Positions 38,268 to 46,851 of a stretch of 64,000 bases of DNA are shown here, one piece after another. Source of the DNA: Agrobacterium tumefaciens (GTDB lineage Bacteria > Pseudomonadota > Alphaproteobacteria > Rhizobiales > Rhizobiaceae); assembly GCF_017726655.1 (NCBI RefSeq), contig NZ_CP072309.1, positions 2,104,501-2,168,500 of the forward strand. The letters run 5' to 3'. Below the pieces are notes generated by a model. The model ran no database searches and was not told where the DNA came from. It saw nothing but the letters and a program-made list of their open reading frames with translations. The number at the start of each line of letters is the position of its first letter. The stretch's first letter is position 1. The translations under genes and the position numbers were made by a program.

Positions 38268-38408
38268 TCAGTGCCCCTTGGTCTCCCTATCTTTCTTCGC
38301 CTGATCGTGATGCCACTTGATCGCATAATACATGCCTATGCCGAGCACTATGATCTTGGCCGGGAAAAAGACGAAAGGAAACCAATCTACCCAAGAACCA
38401 TCAGACAT
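38268..38408 (-). CDS. Small membrane protein, 46 residues
   Basis: This short gene encodes MSDGSWVDWFPFVFFPAKII and then VLGIGMYYAIKWHHDQ with a charged tail (KKDRETKGH). It is a single-pass membrane protein with a hydrophobic helix at about residues 9-29. The ATG overlaps the end of the 35-codon frame upstream by 8 bases, so the pair is probably translationally coupled. No family is recognised. The amphipathic layout and lack of rare features make it a plausible real gene, but it is below usual gene-finder limits. Confidence 0.5.
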   Translation of the reverse strand: MSDGSWVDWFPFVFFPAKIIVLGIGMYYAIKWHHDQAKKDRETKGH

Positions 38409-38508
38409 TTCGAGCGTTTCCATCCTGCTGTTTGGAATTGGCTATCTTCAAGGATAGCACTTGCTCGAAATGCTCCTTCAACAGCTCCATTACAAGATCG
38501 TCAGGCAT
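38401..38508 (-). CDS. Short helical ORF, 35 residues, coupled to a small membrane protein
   Basis: The frame encodes MPDDLVMELLKEHFEQVLSL and then KIANSKQQDGNARNV. The first half forms an amphipathic helix. Its stop overlaps the start of the small membrane protein (AATGTCTGA), which is the main reason to consider it real. The ribosome site is weak. No family is recognised. Confidence 0.35.
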   Translation of the reverse strand: MPDDLVMELLKEHFEQVLSLKIANSKQQDGNARNV

Positions 38509-38667
38509 GGTCTTTTTGACGCAGCCTGCGACAGTTCGCCCCCATGGCCATGGCCCGCACTTTCTCGGTGCGGAAGACTGTTTGTGTTCTTGGTGACCAC
38601 CGGAGCAGTCTCGCTTTAAAGATCGGGGATGTTCAATTTTCATTCTGTCCGAATGAACGGCGCGTTC

Positions 38668-39072
38668 TCAGGCAAGCTGATGTTCGATCGCAGCCTTGTC
38701 GATGACCGACCAGACCCTGCGGATTTTTCTGTGTTCAAATTCGTAGAACACATGCTCGCAAAATTGAACGCGCCTGCCATTGACCGGAAGGTCCATGAAG
38801 GTGGATTTGGGACTGCAATCGAACGAAAGCCGGACGGCAATCCGCGTCGCGTCGCTGACAAGGATCTCTGCCTTAAATCGCAGGTCGGGAATGTCGGCAA
38901 AGTCCTTGACCAGCATCTCGCGATAGCCCGACAGCCCGAACGGCCGGTCATTGTGTTCGACATTGTCGTCGACGAAGGTGCCGAGGTGATCAAAGTCCTG
39001 GCGGTTGAGGCAGTCTAGGTACGCGAAATAGATGTCGTTGAGTGGTTGCAAGTTGGTCTCCTCTACCGGCAT
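38668..39072 (-). CDS. SnoaL/NTF2-like protein
   Basis: The 134-residue product has the compact NTF2-like layout of SnoaL-type ester cyclases. It has an N-terminal helix pair (IYFAYLDCLNRQDFDHLG) and then FVDDNVEHNDRPFGLSGYREML. FADIPDLRFKAEILVSDATRIAVRLSF follows, then the FCEHVFYEFEHRKIRRVWSVID strands. Such proteins act as small cyclases, isomerases or ligand-binding domains. It stands alone, leftward, just upstream of no obvious partner; the phosphatase and kinase genes behind it face the same way but end before it starts. Confidence 0.75.
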   Translation of the reverse strand: MPVEETNLQPLNDIYFAYLDCLNRQDFDHLGTFVDDNVEHNDRPFGLSGYREMLVKDFADIPDLRFKAEILVSDATRIAVRLSFDCSPKSTFMDLPVNGRRVQFCEHVFYEFEHRKIRRVWSVIDKAAIEHQLA

Positions 39073-39120
39073 GACGCGCCCGCCCGCAGTTCTGGAGTTA
39101 CCGGAGCAAGATGGTGCAGG

Positions 39121-39723
39121 TCAAACTGCGATGAGCTCGCACCTGCCATTATCTAGCCGGTAAAATCCATCCTGCGGAACGGGCAGTTCGAGCATCTCCC
39201 GCTTTGAAAGTCCGAGAAACACGCCGCGAAGGATCCGCCCGAACAGACCATGGGAAATGGCGATGGTCGGATGGCGGATATCCGAGATCCATGAGGTCGC
39301 GCGCTTGCAGGCGTCATCGAAACTCTCTCCATCTGGCGCCCTGAAATACCAGTCGAACGCGTTGGATCCGTCAAGATGGCCGGGAAACTCGTTGTCGATC
39401 TCAAATCGCGTCATCCCGTCCCAGGAACCGATCGTAACCTCAACCAGTCGGTCATCATCGACAGATGGGAGCGGCACCTTCGCCTGTACGCGTTCTGCCG
39501 TTTGTCGCACGCGCCCGAGCGGACTGATCTGCATCTGGTACAACTGGTCATCGTTGCAGAGCGCGTCGCGGAGCAGGCGGGCGACCTGGTCTGCCTGTTC
39601 AACGCCACGTGGTGTCAACGGTGAATCCTGTTGCCCCTGGAACCGGCCAAGAGAGTTCCAAACGGTTTCGCCGTGACGAAGAAGATAGATGGTCGGTAGA
39701 GCCACGCTTGTTTCATCCTGCAC
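39121..39723 (-). CDS. Histidine phosphatase family protein
   Basis: The 200-residue product belongs to the phosphoglycerate mutase-like histidine phosphatases. The catalytic RHG motif is in IYLLRHGETVWNSLGRFQGQ near residue 15. The second catalytic His is in TIAISHGLFGRILRG near residue 155. The substrate could be a sugar phosphate or nucleotide; I cannot tell. The gene follows the P-loop kinase gene by 5 bases, so the two are one operon, a phosphatase paired with a kinase. Confidence 0.88.
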   Translation of the reverse strand: MQDETSVALPTIYLLRHGETVWNSLGRFQGQQDSPLTPRGVEQADQVARLLRDALCNDDQLYQMQISPLGRVRQTAERVQAKVPLPSVDDDRLVEVTIGSWDGMTRFEIDNEFPGHLDGSNAFDWYFRAPDGESFDDACKRATSWISDIRHPTIAISHGLFGRILRGVFLGLSKREMLELPVPQDGFYRLDNGRCELIAV

Positions 39724-39728
39724 GTTCG

Positions 39729-40289
39729 TTATCGATTGCTTTCATCCAAAGCACCGATACGGAAACGTGCCGATTGCAGCGCATTGATGACCGACTGAAG
39801 AGCCTGATCCTTGTCCTTGCTAGACACTTGTAGGACATAGTGCTCGAAGGCGCCAAGAGCGGCGAACTGCGAGTGGAGATCGGCCACGACATCAGGGTCG
39901 CTCAGGCTGTCACCACCCCGGGCCTGACAGCGTTCGATTGCCTCTGCCGCTGTGGTGCGCAGGACGATGTAGTGGAGTGGCCGGGCAAGTGCCGAAAAGG
40001 CCGGCAGCCAGTCTGGTCGCACGACGCCGTCGAGGATGACGAAGTAGCCCTCACTCGCGTAACGACCGGCAACGTCGGCGGCAATCTGCATGATCATGCG
40101 GTTCTGCTGATGGGATTGCGGTAGCCATGGATCGATACGGCCGTGCTTGATATATCCCCACAGATCATCGCTGTGAAAATGCACCTTTGGAACGCCGGGG
40201 CGGTTCGCCAGCGTTTCGGCGATTGTGGATTTTCCGGAGCCGGGGTGGCCGGACAGAAGCAGGATATGGCCGCCAAGATCGTCTGTCAT
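39729..40289 (-). CDS. P-loop kinase-like ATPase (AAA_33/zeta-like)
   Basis: The 186-residue product has Walker A LLLSGHPGSGKSTIAETLAN near its start and a substrate motif HFHSDDLWGYIKHGRIDPW. The segment GYFVILDGVVRPDWLPAF is a Walker B-like strand, followed by ERCQARGG in the lid. The layout matches small-molecule kinases such as gluconate or chloramphenicol kinases and the zeta-toxin-like group. No epsilon-type antitoxin is adjacent, so a toxin role is not supported. The histidine phosphatase gene follows in the same operon. Confidence 0.8.
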   Translation of the reverse strand: MTDDLGGHILLLSGHPGSGKSTIAETLANRPGVPKVHFHSDDLWGYIKHGRIDPWLPQSHQQNRMIMQIAADVAGRYASEGYFVILDGVVRPDWLPAFSALARPLHYIVLRTTAAEAIERCQARGGDSLSDPDVVADLHSQFAALGAFEHYVLQVSSKDKDQALQSVINALQSARFRIGALDESNR

Positions 40290-40411
40290 GTTCCGTCACT
40301 GACCTCTGGCATACATGAACCTGCCGATACGACGGTCATTGGCCCAAGTAGCCACCCTGTCATTTTACGTCCTGGCCGATAGGCGGGTGAAGAGCTGCCG
40401 CCTGAGCTCTC

Positions 40412-40540
40412 CTATCTGGCAAAGCTTACGACGAGATAGGCGGACGCCAGAAGCAGGGTGACGATTGTGAAGAATATCAGACCTGCCGCCAGTTCATCGA
40501 ACCGGCCGTCGCGTTCATTGCGGTTCCAGTCGTAAGCCAT
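40412..40540 (-). CDS. Small membrane protein, 42 residues, with a strong ribosome site
   Basis: The product begins MAYDWNRNERDGRFDELAAG. It continues LIFFTIVTLLLASAYLVV and ends in a short basic tail. It is a single membrane helix with the N-terminus charged. GGAGGTG lies 6 bases before the ATG, one of the best ribosome sites in this region, and the codons are typical of the genome. No family is recognised. It sits alone between the kinase gene and vapB. Confidence 0.6.
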   Translation of the reverse strand: MAYDWNRNERDGRFDELAAGLIFFTIVTLLLASAYLVVSFAR

Positions 40541-40690
40541 AGCCCACCTCCATCGTTGCTGTAAGGGAAGGGTGGTCCGGTATGGTTAATGGAATCCTAA
40601 TGATCGCAGGCTGAATGTTGTCGGTATTATTTGGTGGCGGGAGGTAACGACTGATTTCATCGCGAGATTGGTTGAAACAGAGGCACAGAA

Positions 40691-40718
40691 GTAATACCAT
40701 CTTCTACGCCGGTATTAC
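40691..40718. promoter_or_regulatory. Candidate VapB operator
   Basis: A perfect inverted repeat, GTAATACC at 40,691-40,698 and GGTATTAC at 40,711-40,718, ends 11 bases before the vapB start codon. AbrB-fold antitoxins repress their own promoters at such repeats, so this is probably the autoregulatory operator. Confidence 0.65.
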
Positions 40719-40729
40719 GGGAGTTTGAC

Positions 40730-40963
40730 ATGACAACAACGGTAACGGCCAAAGGGCAGGTCACCATTCCAAAAGCCGTACGCGAGCTTTTGGGGATTTC
40801 ACCAGGAAGCTCTGTCGATTTTGTTCGGGCTCCCGATGGACGGATTGTTCTGGTCAGGGCGGACAAGAAACAGCCACTCGTGCGTTTCGCCAAGTTGCGC
40901 GGCCATGCTGGTGAAGGTCTAGATACCGACGCGATCCTGGCTCTCACCCGTGGTGACGAGTGA
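40730..40963 (+). CDS. vapB: AbrB/MazE-type antitoxin VapB
   Basis: The 77-residue product starts TTTVTAKGQVTIPKAVRELL, the SpoVT/AbrB swapped-hairpin DNA-binding domain. It continues VRAPDGRIVLVRA. The C-terminal tail (LDTDAILALTRGDE) should wrap the PIN toxin. GGGAG precedes the ATG. It overlaps vapC by 4 bases and has a likely operator upstream. Confidence 0.92.
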   Translation: MTTTVTAKGQVTIPKAVRELLGISPGSSVDFVRAPDGRIVLVRADKKQPLVRFAKLRGHAGEGLDTDAILALTRGDE

Positions 40964-41364
40964 CGCTTGTCGATACAAATGTACTGCTTGATCTCGTAAC
41001 GGACGACCCGGCTTGGGCCGACTGGTCAATCGAGCAGCTCGAGCTGGCAAGCGTTTCTGGTCCGCTGTTTATCAATGACGTCGTCTACGCGGAACTATCT
41101 GTTCGGTATGAGCGGATTGAGGCTCTTGATGCTTTTGTCGATCAGGCGGGGCTGAAGTTCAGCCCTTTCCCTCGCGCTGCGTTTTTTTTGGCGGGTAAGG
41201 CCTTTACCAGATATCGACGCGGCGGCGGTACCCGTACCGGTGTTTTGCCTGACTTTTTCATCGGAGCCCACGCGGCAATACAAAACCTTCCTTTGTTGAC
41301 GCGAGATGTGGCTCGTTACCGATCATATTTTCCAACTATCACTCTGATCTCACCTGAAGTTTAG
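40960..41364 (+). CDS. vapC: PIN-domain ribonuclease toxin VapC
   Basis: VapC toxins cut RNA using a metal site of acidic residues. The 134-residue product starts at GTG and has VDTNVLLDLVTDDPAW (first Asp) and a YAELSVRYERI segment (Glu near residue 45). GVLPDFFIGAHAAI supplies the third Asp near residue 99, and LLTRDVARYRSYFP the fourth. All expected acidic residues are present, so it looks active. It is paired with vapB. Confidence 0.93.
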   Translation: MTLVDTNVLLDLVTDDPAWADWSIEQLELASVSGPLFINDVVYAELSVRYERIEALDAFVDQAGLKFSPFPRAAFFLAGKAFTRYRRGGGTRTGVLPDFFIGAHAAIQNLPLLTRDVARYRSYFPTITLISPEV

Positions 41365-41454
41365 GAATGCGCAGGCCTTAGCACTTGTGAACCGACTTCG
41401 GTTTTCGAAGTAGTTTCGCGCTCTTCGCCTGAGGTCAGGCGAGCCGCAATGCTT

Positions 41455-41775
41455 TCAACTGGCTGGCTTTACGAGGCTGATTTCGGTTTTGCTGTCAAGG
41501 ACGATATGCAGGTCGCGGATCATGCCGGCTGCCTGCAGCAGGGCGTTTCGCACCTCTTCATCGCTGCGCCACCCGAGCTCGATGGAGAGGGCAACGGTTT
41601 GGATTTCGAGGAGACGGTCCCGGCCGGGGCCGGGTGGAATGCCGATTGTTTCGCGCATGTCACGGATCGTTGTAACGGCCTGTTCGAGCATTCGTCGCTT
41701 CTGATAACCGTCGAGGTGGTCGAGCAGGTTGGCGTCACGGATGAGCTCGGCAATGAAACTGTTGGTCACGGTCAT
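41455..41775 (-). CDS. Hypothetical helical protein
   Basis: The 106-residue product is mostly helical, with LDGYQKRRMLEQAVTTIRDM near residue 21. RLLEIQTVALSIELGWRSDEE follows near residue 55. There is no signal peptide or membrane segment and no family I recognise. It stands alone and leftward, converging with vapC. Confidence 0.6.
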   Translation of the reverse strand: MTVTNSFIAELIRDANLLDHLDGYQKRRMLEQAVTTIRDMRETIGIPPGPGRDRLLEIQTVALSIELGWRSDEEVRNALLQAAGMIRDLHIVLDSKTEISLVKPAS

Positions 41776-42163
41776 TGTATGAGGTTGCCGGGATGACCGG
41801 CCGGCGTCAACAGAAGTCCGGCAACGCTGCCTTTGAACCGCGGTTTTGCGGCCTTACTGTGATGCAAGTGTATCATGGCGGAACGCGCGGTGGAATGGAG
41901 TATGCCGATACGTTTGTGACATATTATGAATAAATATCATATATCTATGTAAGATTTCCGATAAAGAGAATTAATTTCATCGTGGGTGCCGGTGTGCCGA
42001 AGCGATAGTGAACCGGTTCATCACCGCGCGCGTCGGGCCGTCCGAAAAGCTTGTTTACGGGCTCTTTGTCACAGACCGTACGAAACGGAACGCTGCAGGA
42101 ACGCGACGCCCGTACCGCCGTTATGACCTACTGCTGTAATAGATGGCATTGGAGTATGTGCGT
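41776..42163. other. AT-rich spacer upstream of the FAD-binding gene
   Basis: About 390 bases without a supported gene. The part from 41,925 to 41,990 is strongly AT-rich (ATATTATGAATAAATATC and neighbours) and could hold a promoter. No clear operator was found. Confidence 0.4.
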
Positions 42164-43849
42164 ATGGGCAGTCGAGTTTGCATCATTGGGTCAGGTCCCA
42201 CCGGTATTTTCACACTTCAGCGTCTGGTTCAGTCTCCCGCACCACTCTCCATCACCGTTTACGAAGCCGAAATGCTGGCCGGAAAAGGGACGCCCTATCT
42301 TCCGGGCGCCAACGATCCGGTAATGCTGTCCAATATCCCCAGCATTGAAATACCTCCAATGCCCATGTCGCTAGTCGACTGGCTGTCTAGCCAGAGTGAC
42401 GATTATCTGAGCCGCTTCTCCATTGTGCGATCTGGAATCAATGAGCGCGAATTCTATCCACGGCTCGTTCTGGGCGATTATTTTCACACACAATTCACAG
42501 CCATTGTGACAGACGCGAGGAACCGCGGGCATGAGGTCGATGTGTGCCCCGGTCATTTTGTCAGGGATATCGTTCTCGGTATCGATCAGATCCGCGTCAG
42601 CGTCGATACGAATGATGGCAGTTTTGATGCCATTTTCGACCATGTCGTGATGGCGACCGGCCACAACTGGCCAGATAAAACCGAGGTGAGACCCGGTTAT
42701 TTTGCGTCTCCATGGCCAGCGGCAGCTCTTAAGGCTGCCTGCCACGGTCGGCTTGGTATATTGGGAACGTCTCTGAGCGGCATCGATGCCCTGTTAACCG
42801 TCGCGGTATCGTGCGGTTCATTTATCCATGATGAGGCGGGAATATTGCAGTTTCGCGCTGCCACCGGCCACGAGAATTTCTTGGCTGTGATGATGTCGCG
42901 CAAGGGGTTGCTGCCAGAAGCTGACTTCTACGGGCCGCTTCCATATTCAATGCCCAATGTATGCACGCAGGAGGCCGTGGATCAGGAGATTGGACGAGGA
43001 CCGGTTGGTTTGCTCGACAGGGTGTTTGAACTTTTTCGCCGTGAAATCGCGACTGCTGATCCCGACTACGCCTCTGAGATAGCCTTGAACAGCCTGACCG
43101 TCGATAGTTTCGCGGAAGCTTATTATGGGCGCCGGTCAGCCACTGATCCATTCGCCTGGGCAGCAGCGAACCTTGCGGAGGTCGAGCATAATGCCCGGGA
43201 ACGTTTCACGGTACCCTGGCGCTACGCCATTTTGATAACACACGAAATTATCGCGCGGGCGATCCCACATTTGGACACACAGGATCTGGGCCGGTTCAAC
43301 AAGTCGTTCAAAAGTGTCTTCATTGATGACTATGCGACAGTTCCGCATTTGTCGATCAAGCGTCTTCTTGCACTACGGAATGCCGGCCGGCTCGAGATTA
43401 TGCGGCTCGGCGACGATTATTCCATCGATACTGATGGTCTTTCGCGCGGGGCGAGGGTGCGGACGAGGGATGCCGAAGAGATATTCGACAGCTTTATCGA
43501 TGCCACTGGCCAGACTGCCCTCTCCGCCCGGGACTTGCCTTTCCCTTCGCTGCGGCGCGGGACTGTGAAACCAGCAATGACAGTGGAGTCCGGGACTCCA
43601 TTAGCTATTGAAGAGAATGACCCAATTGTCAGAAGAACCGGTGGTATAGCGGTGGATGAAAGTTACCGTCCGCTCGATACGGGCCTGCTGTCGAACCGGC
43701 TTTACTGTGTGGCCATTCCCTTTCTGTTGCACAAGCATCCGTTCGTTCAGGGCATAACAAGCGCAGCGGAACTGGGTGAGACCGCTGCGGCGGCCATTCT
43801 GGAAGACCTGAGCAAAACCGCATTTCCGTCGATACTTTTAACGGCCTGA
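42164..43849 (+). CDS. FAD/NAD(P)-binding protein (HpyO-like)
   Basis: The 561-residue product begins with a dinucleotide-binding motif VCIIGSGPTGIFTLQRLV, followed by YEAEMLAGKGTPYLPGAND, a pattern of the FAD/NAD(P)-binding family with an N-terminal HpyO-like domain. A second nucleotide motif may be LGILGTSLSGIDALL near residue 205, and a third conserved segment is DSFIDATGQTA near 440. It is probably a flavin-dependent oxidoreductase or monooxygenase of unknown substrate. The ATG at 42,164 has GGAG 9 bases upstream, so I prefer it to the ATG at 42,143. A MOSC gene follows by 19 bases, probably in one operon. Confidence 0.82.
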   Translation: MGSRVCIIGSGPTGIFTLQRLVQSPAPLSITVYEAEMLAGKGTPYLPGANDPVMLSNIPSIEIPPMPMSLVDWLSSQSDDYLSRFSIVRSGINEREFYPRLVLGDYFHTQFTAIVTDARNRGHEVDVCPGHFVRDIVLGIDQIRVSVDTNDGSFDAIFDHVVMATGHNWPDKTEVRPGYFASPWPAAALKAACHGRLGILGTSLSGIDALLTVAVSCGSFIHDEAGILQFRAATGHENFLAVMMSRKGLLPEADFYGPLPYSMPNVCTQEAVDQEIGRGPVGLLDRVFELFRREIATADPDYASEIALNSLTVDSFAEAYYGRRSATDPFAWAAANLAEVEHNARERFTVPWRYAILITHEIIARAIPHLDTQDLGRFNKSFKSVFIDDYATVPHLSIKRLLALRNAGRLEIMRLGDDYSIDTDGLSRGARVRTRDAEEIFDSFIDATGQTALSARDLPFPSLRRGTVKPAMTVESGTPLAIEENDPIVRRTGGIAVDESYRPLDTGLLSNRLYCVAIPFLLHKHPFVQGITSAAELGETAAAAILEDLSKTAFPSILLTA

Positions 43850-43868
43850 GGATAGCAGACGGGAAGCG

Positions 43869-44630
43869 ATGATGACTGAGCGCATTCGACCAATGCCGGC
43901 AATCGGGAAAATCGTAGAAATATGGCGATACCCAGTGAGCTCACTCGGCGGGGAAATATGCCATGAGGCCGACATCCGTCTGAATGGGATCACGGGAGAT
44001 AGGCGTTTCGGCCTCTTTGATCCCGTGTCCGGTGTAGTCGCTGCGCCGGAGAAAGACGCTCGTTGGCGCCCGGCGCTTTTTCTTAAGAGCGCCATGGATG
44101 AGGATGGCGTTCGTATTGGGTTTCCGAACGGACGATGGCTATACCTCGAAGATTCTCAATTGCCGCAGGCGCTGTCAGCGCATTTCGGATTTGAAGTGGA
44201 GATCGGCAGTTATGCTGAGGCGGATCCTCTGGCGCCCTCTGTCCCGCGAATTAGAAATCGCTATTCGGTATCGCCCCTGCATTTAGTTACTACCTCCTCA
44301 TTGTGCGAACTTCAGCGGATGACGCCACAAAGCACTATTGACCGGCTGCGTTTTCGACCCAACATCCTACTTGAGACGGAAGACATGTCCGGGTTTTCAG
44401 AATTTGGCTGGATCGGCGACGAACTCAGTTTCGGCGCAGTTGAGGTCACGGTGACGGAAACGACAAAACGCTGTGGCATGACACTTATTGCCCAGCCGGA
44501 GCTGAAGGAGCAGCCTGAAATCCTCCGAACGATGCTGAGAAACACCAGTCGCGCGCTTGGCATTTATTGTGAGCCCAGGACAACAGGCCGTATTGAGATC
44601 GGCACTACCGGGAAAAAACACGTCGGGTAG
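43869..44630 (+). CDS. MOSC domain protein
   Basis: MOSC domains bind a molybdenum cofactor or transfer sulfur, and detoxify N-hydroxylated or related compounds in YiiM/mARC-like proteins. The 253-residue product has the MOSC N-terminal part (IVEIWRYPVSSLGGEICHEA, then GDRRFGLFD). The C-terminal core has RFRPNILLETEDMSGFSEFG near residue 165 and TETTKRCGMTLI near 200, with the key Cys. It follows the FAD-binding gene closely, so the two may form a small redox pair. Confidence 0.85.
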   Translation: MMTERIRPMPAIGKIVEIWRYPVSSLGGEICHEADIRLNGITGDRRFGLFDPVSGVVAAPEKDARWRPALFLKSAMDEDGVRIGFPNGRWLYLEDSQLPQALSAHFGFEVEIGSYAEADPLAPSVPRIRNRYSVSPLHLVTTSSLCELQRMTPQSTIDRLRFRPNILLETEDMSGFSEFGWIGDELSFGAVEVTVTETTKRCGMTLIAQPELKEQPEILRTMLRNTSRALGIYCEPRTTGRIEIGTTGKKHVG

Positions 44631-44823
44631 CCAGTTGTCCGCGGTGAGATGCGTCACAGCTTTCGCAGAGGTTACTTAAGTGTCCCTCTCGGCAGATATG
44701 CCAAAGCGCGTGCCGACCAACGCAACAATTAAGATTGCTTATTATTGGGGGCTTGAGAGATGTAGTCTCTTTCCCGATGAAGGCAGGTGGTATTTCGTGT
44801 TACCCACTGCTGCGCAAAAAGGG

Positions 44824-45426
44824 ATGAGAATCGTGAAGAATGCTATCAGCTTAGCCGTCTTTTTTGCTTTGACTGTATCATGGTCATCAAGCCAGGCGAA
44901 GGAGCCGAAATTCTCGACTCGTTTGATTATTTCCGTTGATGAGCCGCTGAATAAAGAAGGTGGGGCGGTAATCATATCTGGTCGAAAGGTGTCTGATGAT
45001 GAATGGCGCGCCCTAGCTGCAGATTCGGGACCTGGGGACGCTCGCGAAAAGGCGTTTCATATAAGCGTGTCGTCGCCTGCCTCTATCGTGGATTTTGTTT
45101 ACCCTGAGAGCGGAACCTACAGTTTTAAGTTTCAATCTCTTCCTGGCAGCAACGCCGCGCCCCTTAAAACTCGGGAGGTTTTAACAGGCAGCGCTGAGGT
45201 AGCCGATCCGGAAACCAAAGAGCAGGTGAGTTGGCCATCGATGAGCGTCATTTATGTTGAGGGTGCCACCTATAATGAGGGATGGGCGCGGATATTCGCT
45301 TCCACTTTCGATCTGGCTTTCAATAGCGAGGATAAAGCTGCCGTCTCTATCGAGCGTTTCCCTGCGGGCCGTGTTTTATCGTTATCCCAGAGCGCGATTG
45401 TAACCTTTGTGAGGGATTCCAAATGA
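44824..45426 (+). CDS. Secreted hypothetical protein, module M first gene (copy 1)
   Basis: I do not recognise the family. The 200-residue product has a signal peptide (MRIVKNAISLAVFFALTVSW, cleaved near SQA-KEP). The mature part is beta-rich. It shares an ordered set of segments with the gene at 46,852: IIVD/IISVD, then GG-V, V-S-DEWR/V-SRDVW, SSP-SIVDFVYPESGTYSF/SSKVSVVEFDYPAGGTYRF, and LTGSAEVADPETKEQVSW/LVGSAYYTDQKTGTRVDW. They are clear paralogues. It is followed at 94 bases by a cytosolic gene, and the same layout recurs in copy 2. GTG at 44,833 is another possible start. Confidence 0.7.
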   Translation: MRIVKNAISLAVFFALTVSWSSSQAKEPKFSTRLIISVDEPLNKEGGAVIISGRKVSDDEWRALAADSGPGDAREKAFHISVSSPASIVDFVYPESGTYSFKFQSLPGSNAAPLKTREVLTGSAEVADPETKEQVSWPSMSVIYVEGATYNEGWARIFASTFDLAFNSEDKAAVSIERFPAGRVLSLSQSAIVTFVRDSK

Positions 45427-45520
45427 GCCAGTTGCTCCCGGTATCGCTGTCATTTCGTCTCAATAGGAGAGATATCGGTCTGGGTGGTATTGGCTTCCGC
45501 GGCGATTGAAGAGGATTCTC

Positions 45521-45976
45521 GTGATTTTGGACTTGATTGGGAAAGATTGCACGCTCGACCATCAGGCCATCCGAAACAGGAATTTCGCGGCGAGGATTTA
45601 TCCCGAATTTCCAAGCGAGGAGGAAATCGTTCTTGTCGCCACGCATATCGGCAGTGACGAGATTGATTTCGCTGCTTACGAGTTCGGTCAGCCTCCGTGC
45701 CAATTTTCACCGCAACCGGTCGGCTCTGTGCTTGATGCGCTGTTTGAAAATTCGCCCTATAACCTTCTGATCCATTTTTCAGGTCATGATCTTTGGATCT
45801 GGGCGCCGGAGGATCATGAATACCTCGTTGTCTTTGGTGATACCAATTTGGTCCAGGCAATAGAACGAAGTGACATATTCTCTTACAACTTTGCTGAATA
45901 TCTGGGCAGCGGTGGTTTGTCGCAAGCAACAGTCACGCGTCTTGGCGGCGTAGCATCGAACTACACGATCGGGTAA
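45521..45976 (+). CDS. Cytosolic hypothetical protein, module M second gene (copy 1)
   Basis: The 151-residue product has no signal peptide and no family I know. It contains EEEIVLVATHIGSDEIDFAA near residue 35 and DLWIWAPEDHEYLVVFGDTN near 98. The start is GTG at 45,521, chosen because AAGAGG lies 6 bases upstream; a TTG at 45,506 is open too. It pairs with the secreted gene upstream. The corresponding gene in copy 2 is about the same size and has a similar V-x-x-DRDVYLVAAS segment, so the two may be distant relatives. Confidence 0.6.
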   Translation: MILDLIGKDCTLDHQAIRNRNFAARIYPEFPSEEEIVLVATHIGSDEIDFAAYEFGQPPCQFSPQPVGSVLDALFENSPYNLLIHFSGHDLWIWAPEDHEYLVVFGDTNLVQAIERSDIFSYNFAEYLGSGGLSQATVTRLGGVASNYTIG

Positions 45977-46216
45977 TTGCGAGGGAGCCCCCTGAGGGCG
46001 GATCATGGATGTGCTGGAAGGGGCCGGGAATGTGTTCGCTGGCCGGTACAAGGGTAACCAACGCACATTTCAGGACGATACCTTACGATACGATCGTGTT
46101 GTGCTTGGAAGCAGATTTTAGATGTTGTAGCAGCGTGAGCTGTTCTGCATGAAGCAACGCCTCGGGAGAAGAAAACTTTTTCACTATTCCGCTGACATAG
46201 AAGGTCGGCGCTTTGG

Positions 46217-46570
46217 TTAAAGCAGATCGACTATCATCATAGCCCAAAAAAAGACGAGCATGGCGATGCAGGCCGGGCGGAAGAGATAGAATCGCTGCCA
46301 GTTCGTGAGGCGGAGGTCGTTGTAGTGCATGGATCTGTCAAGTTTGACGTGATCCATTTCGCTGTCGACAGAAAAATCACCACCATTCTTCTTATAGAAA
46401 TTATACTCCCGAACCTGCGCGACAATCTGTTGCACAGCCAGAAGGCCAACCGCGATAAGAGCCGCAGAAAAAATGACGCTCTCAAGTATCAGCAAGCGTT
46501 TCTCCTCTACAATCAGTTGAAACGGCGACGTATCCGGGTGTGCATCAAATCGTGGTAGACCAAGTGCCAA
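46217..46570 (-). CDS. Two-helix membrane protein
   Basis: The product of up to 117 residues has two membrane helices, one in LLILESVIFSAALIAVGLLA and one in PACIAMLVFFWAMMIVDLL. A polar stretch of about 45 residues lies between them (KKNGGDFSVDSEMDHVKLDRS). No family is recognised. The start at 46,570 is TTG without a clear ribosome site, so the N-terminus is uncertain. It lies leftward between the two module M copies. Confidence 0.55.
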   Translation of the reverse strand: MALGLPRFDAHPDTSPFQLIVEEKRLLILESVIFSAALIAVGLLAVQQIVAQVREYNFYKKNGGDFSVDSEMDHVKLDRSMHYNDLRLTNWQRFYLFRPACIAMLVFFWAMMIVDLL

Positions 46571-46640
46571 ACCGCTTCAATGGATGCAATTGTTGTTCAA
46601 AACTACGCAATGTCGATTTTTTCGTCTAGTATCTGACAAT

Positions 46641-46730
46641 GATGTGGCGCGGTATTTGGGACAGGCGGAAGATGGGCTTCCGCGAGCTTGATGCGGACAC
46701 AGGGATAAACTGTCATGTGAGGTCGCATAT
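46641..46730 (+). repeat. Dispersed repeat R2, copy 2
   Basis: This 90-base segment matches 13,991-14,080 at about 76 positions without gaps by my count. It contains the same GCGGACACAGGGATAAACTG block. It lies about 120 bases before the second module M secreted gene; copy 1 lies about 28 bases before the orphan gene at 14,108. Confidence 0.7.
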
Positions 46731-46851
46731 TAGATAATCGGATTGCGCCGTGAGTAGGTAGACGGAAAAATAAGAACCAACGGTCTGAAAATTTCGTCGA
46801 GGAAGACGAGAAAATCGAGATGATGTCGGCAAAAATAGAAATGAATTTAGC

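Noticed and set aside
39729..40289. Zeta-type toxin reading of the P-loop kinase
   Set aside because: No antitoxin partner; operon partner is a phosphatase, and the motifs fit a small-molecule kinase as well.
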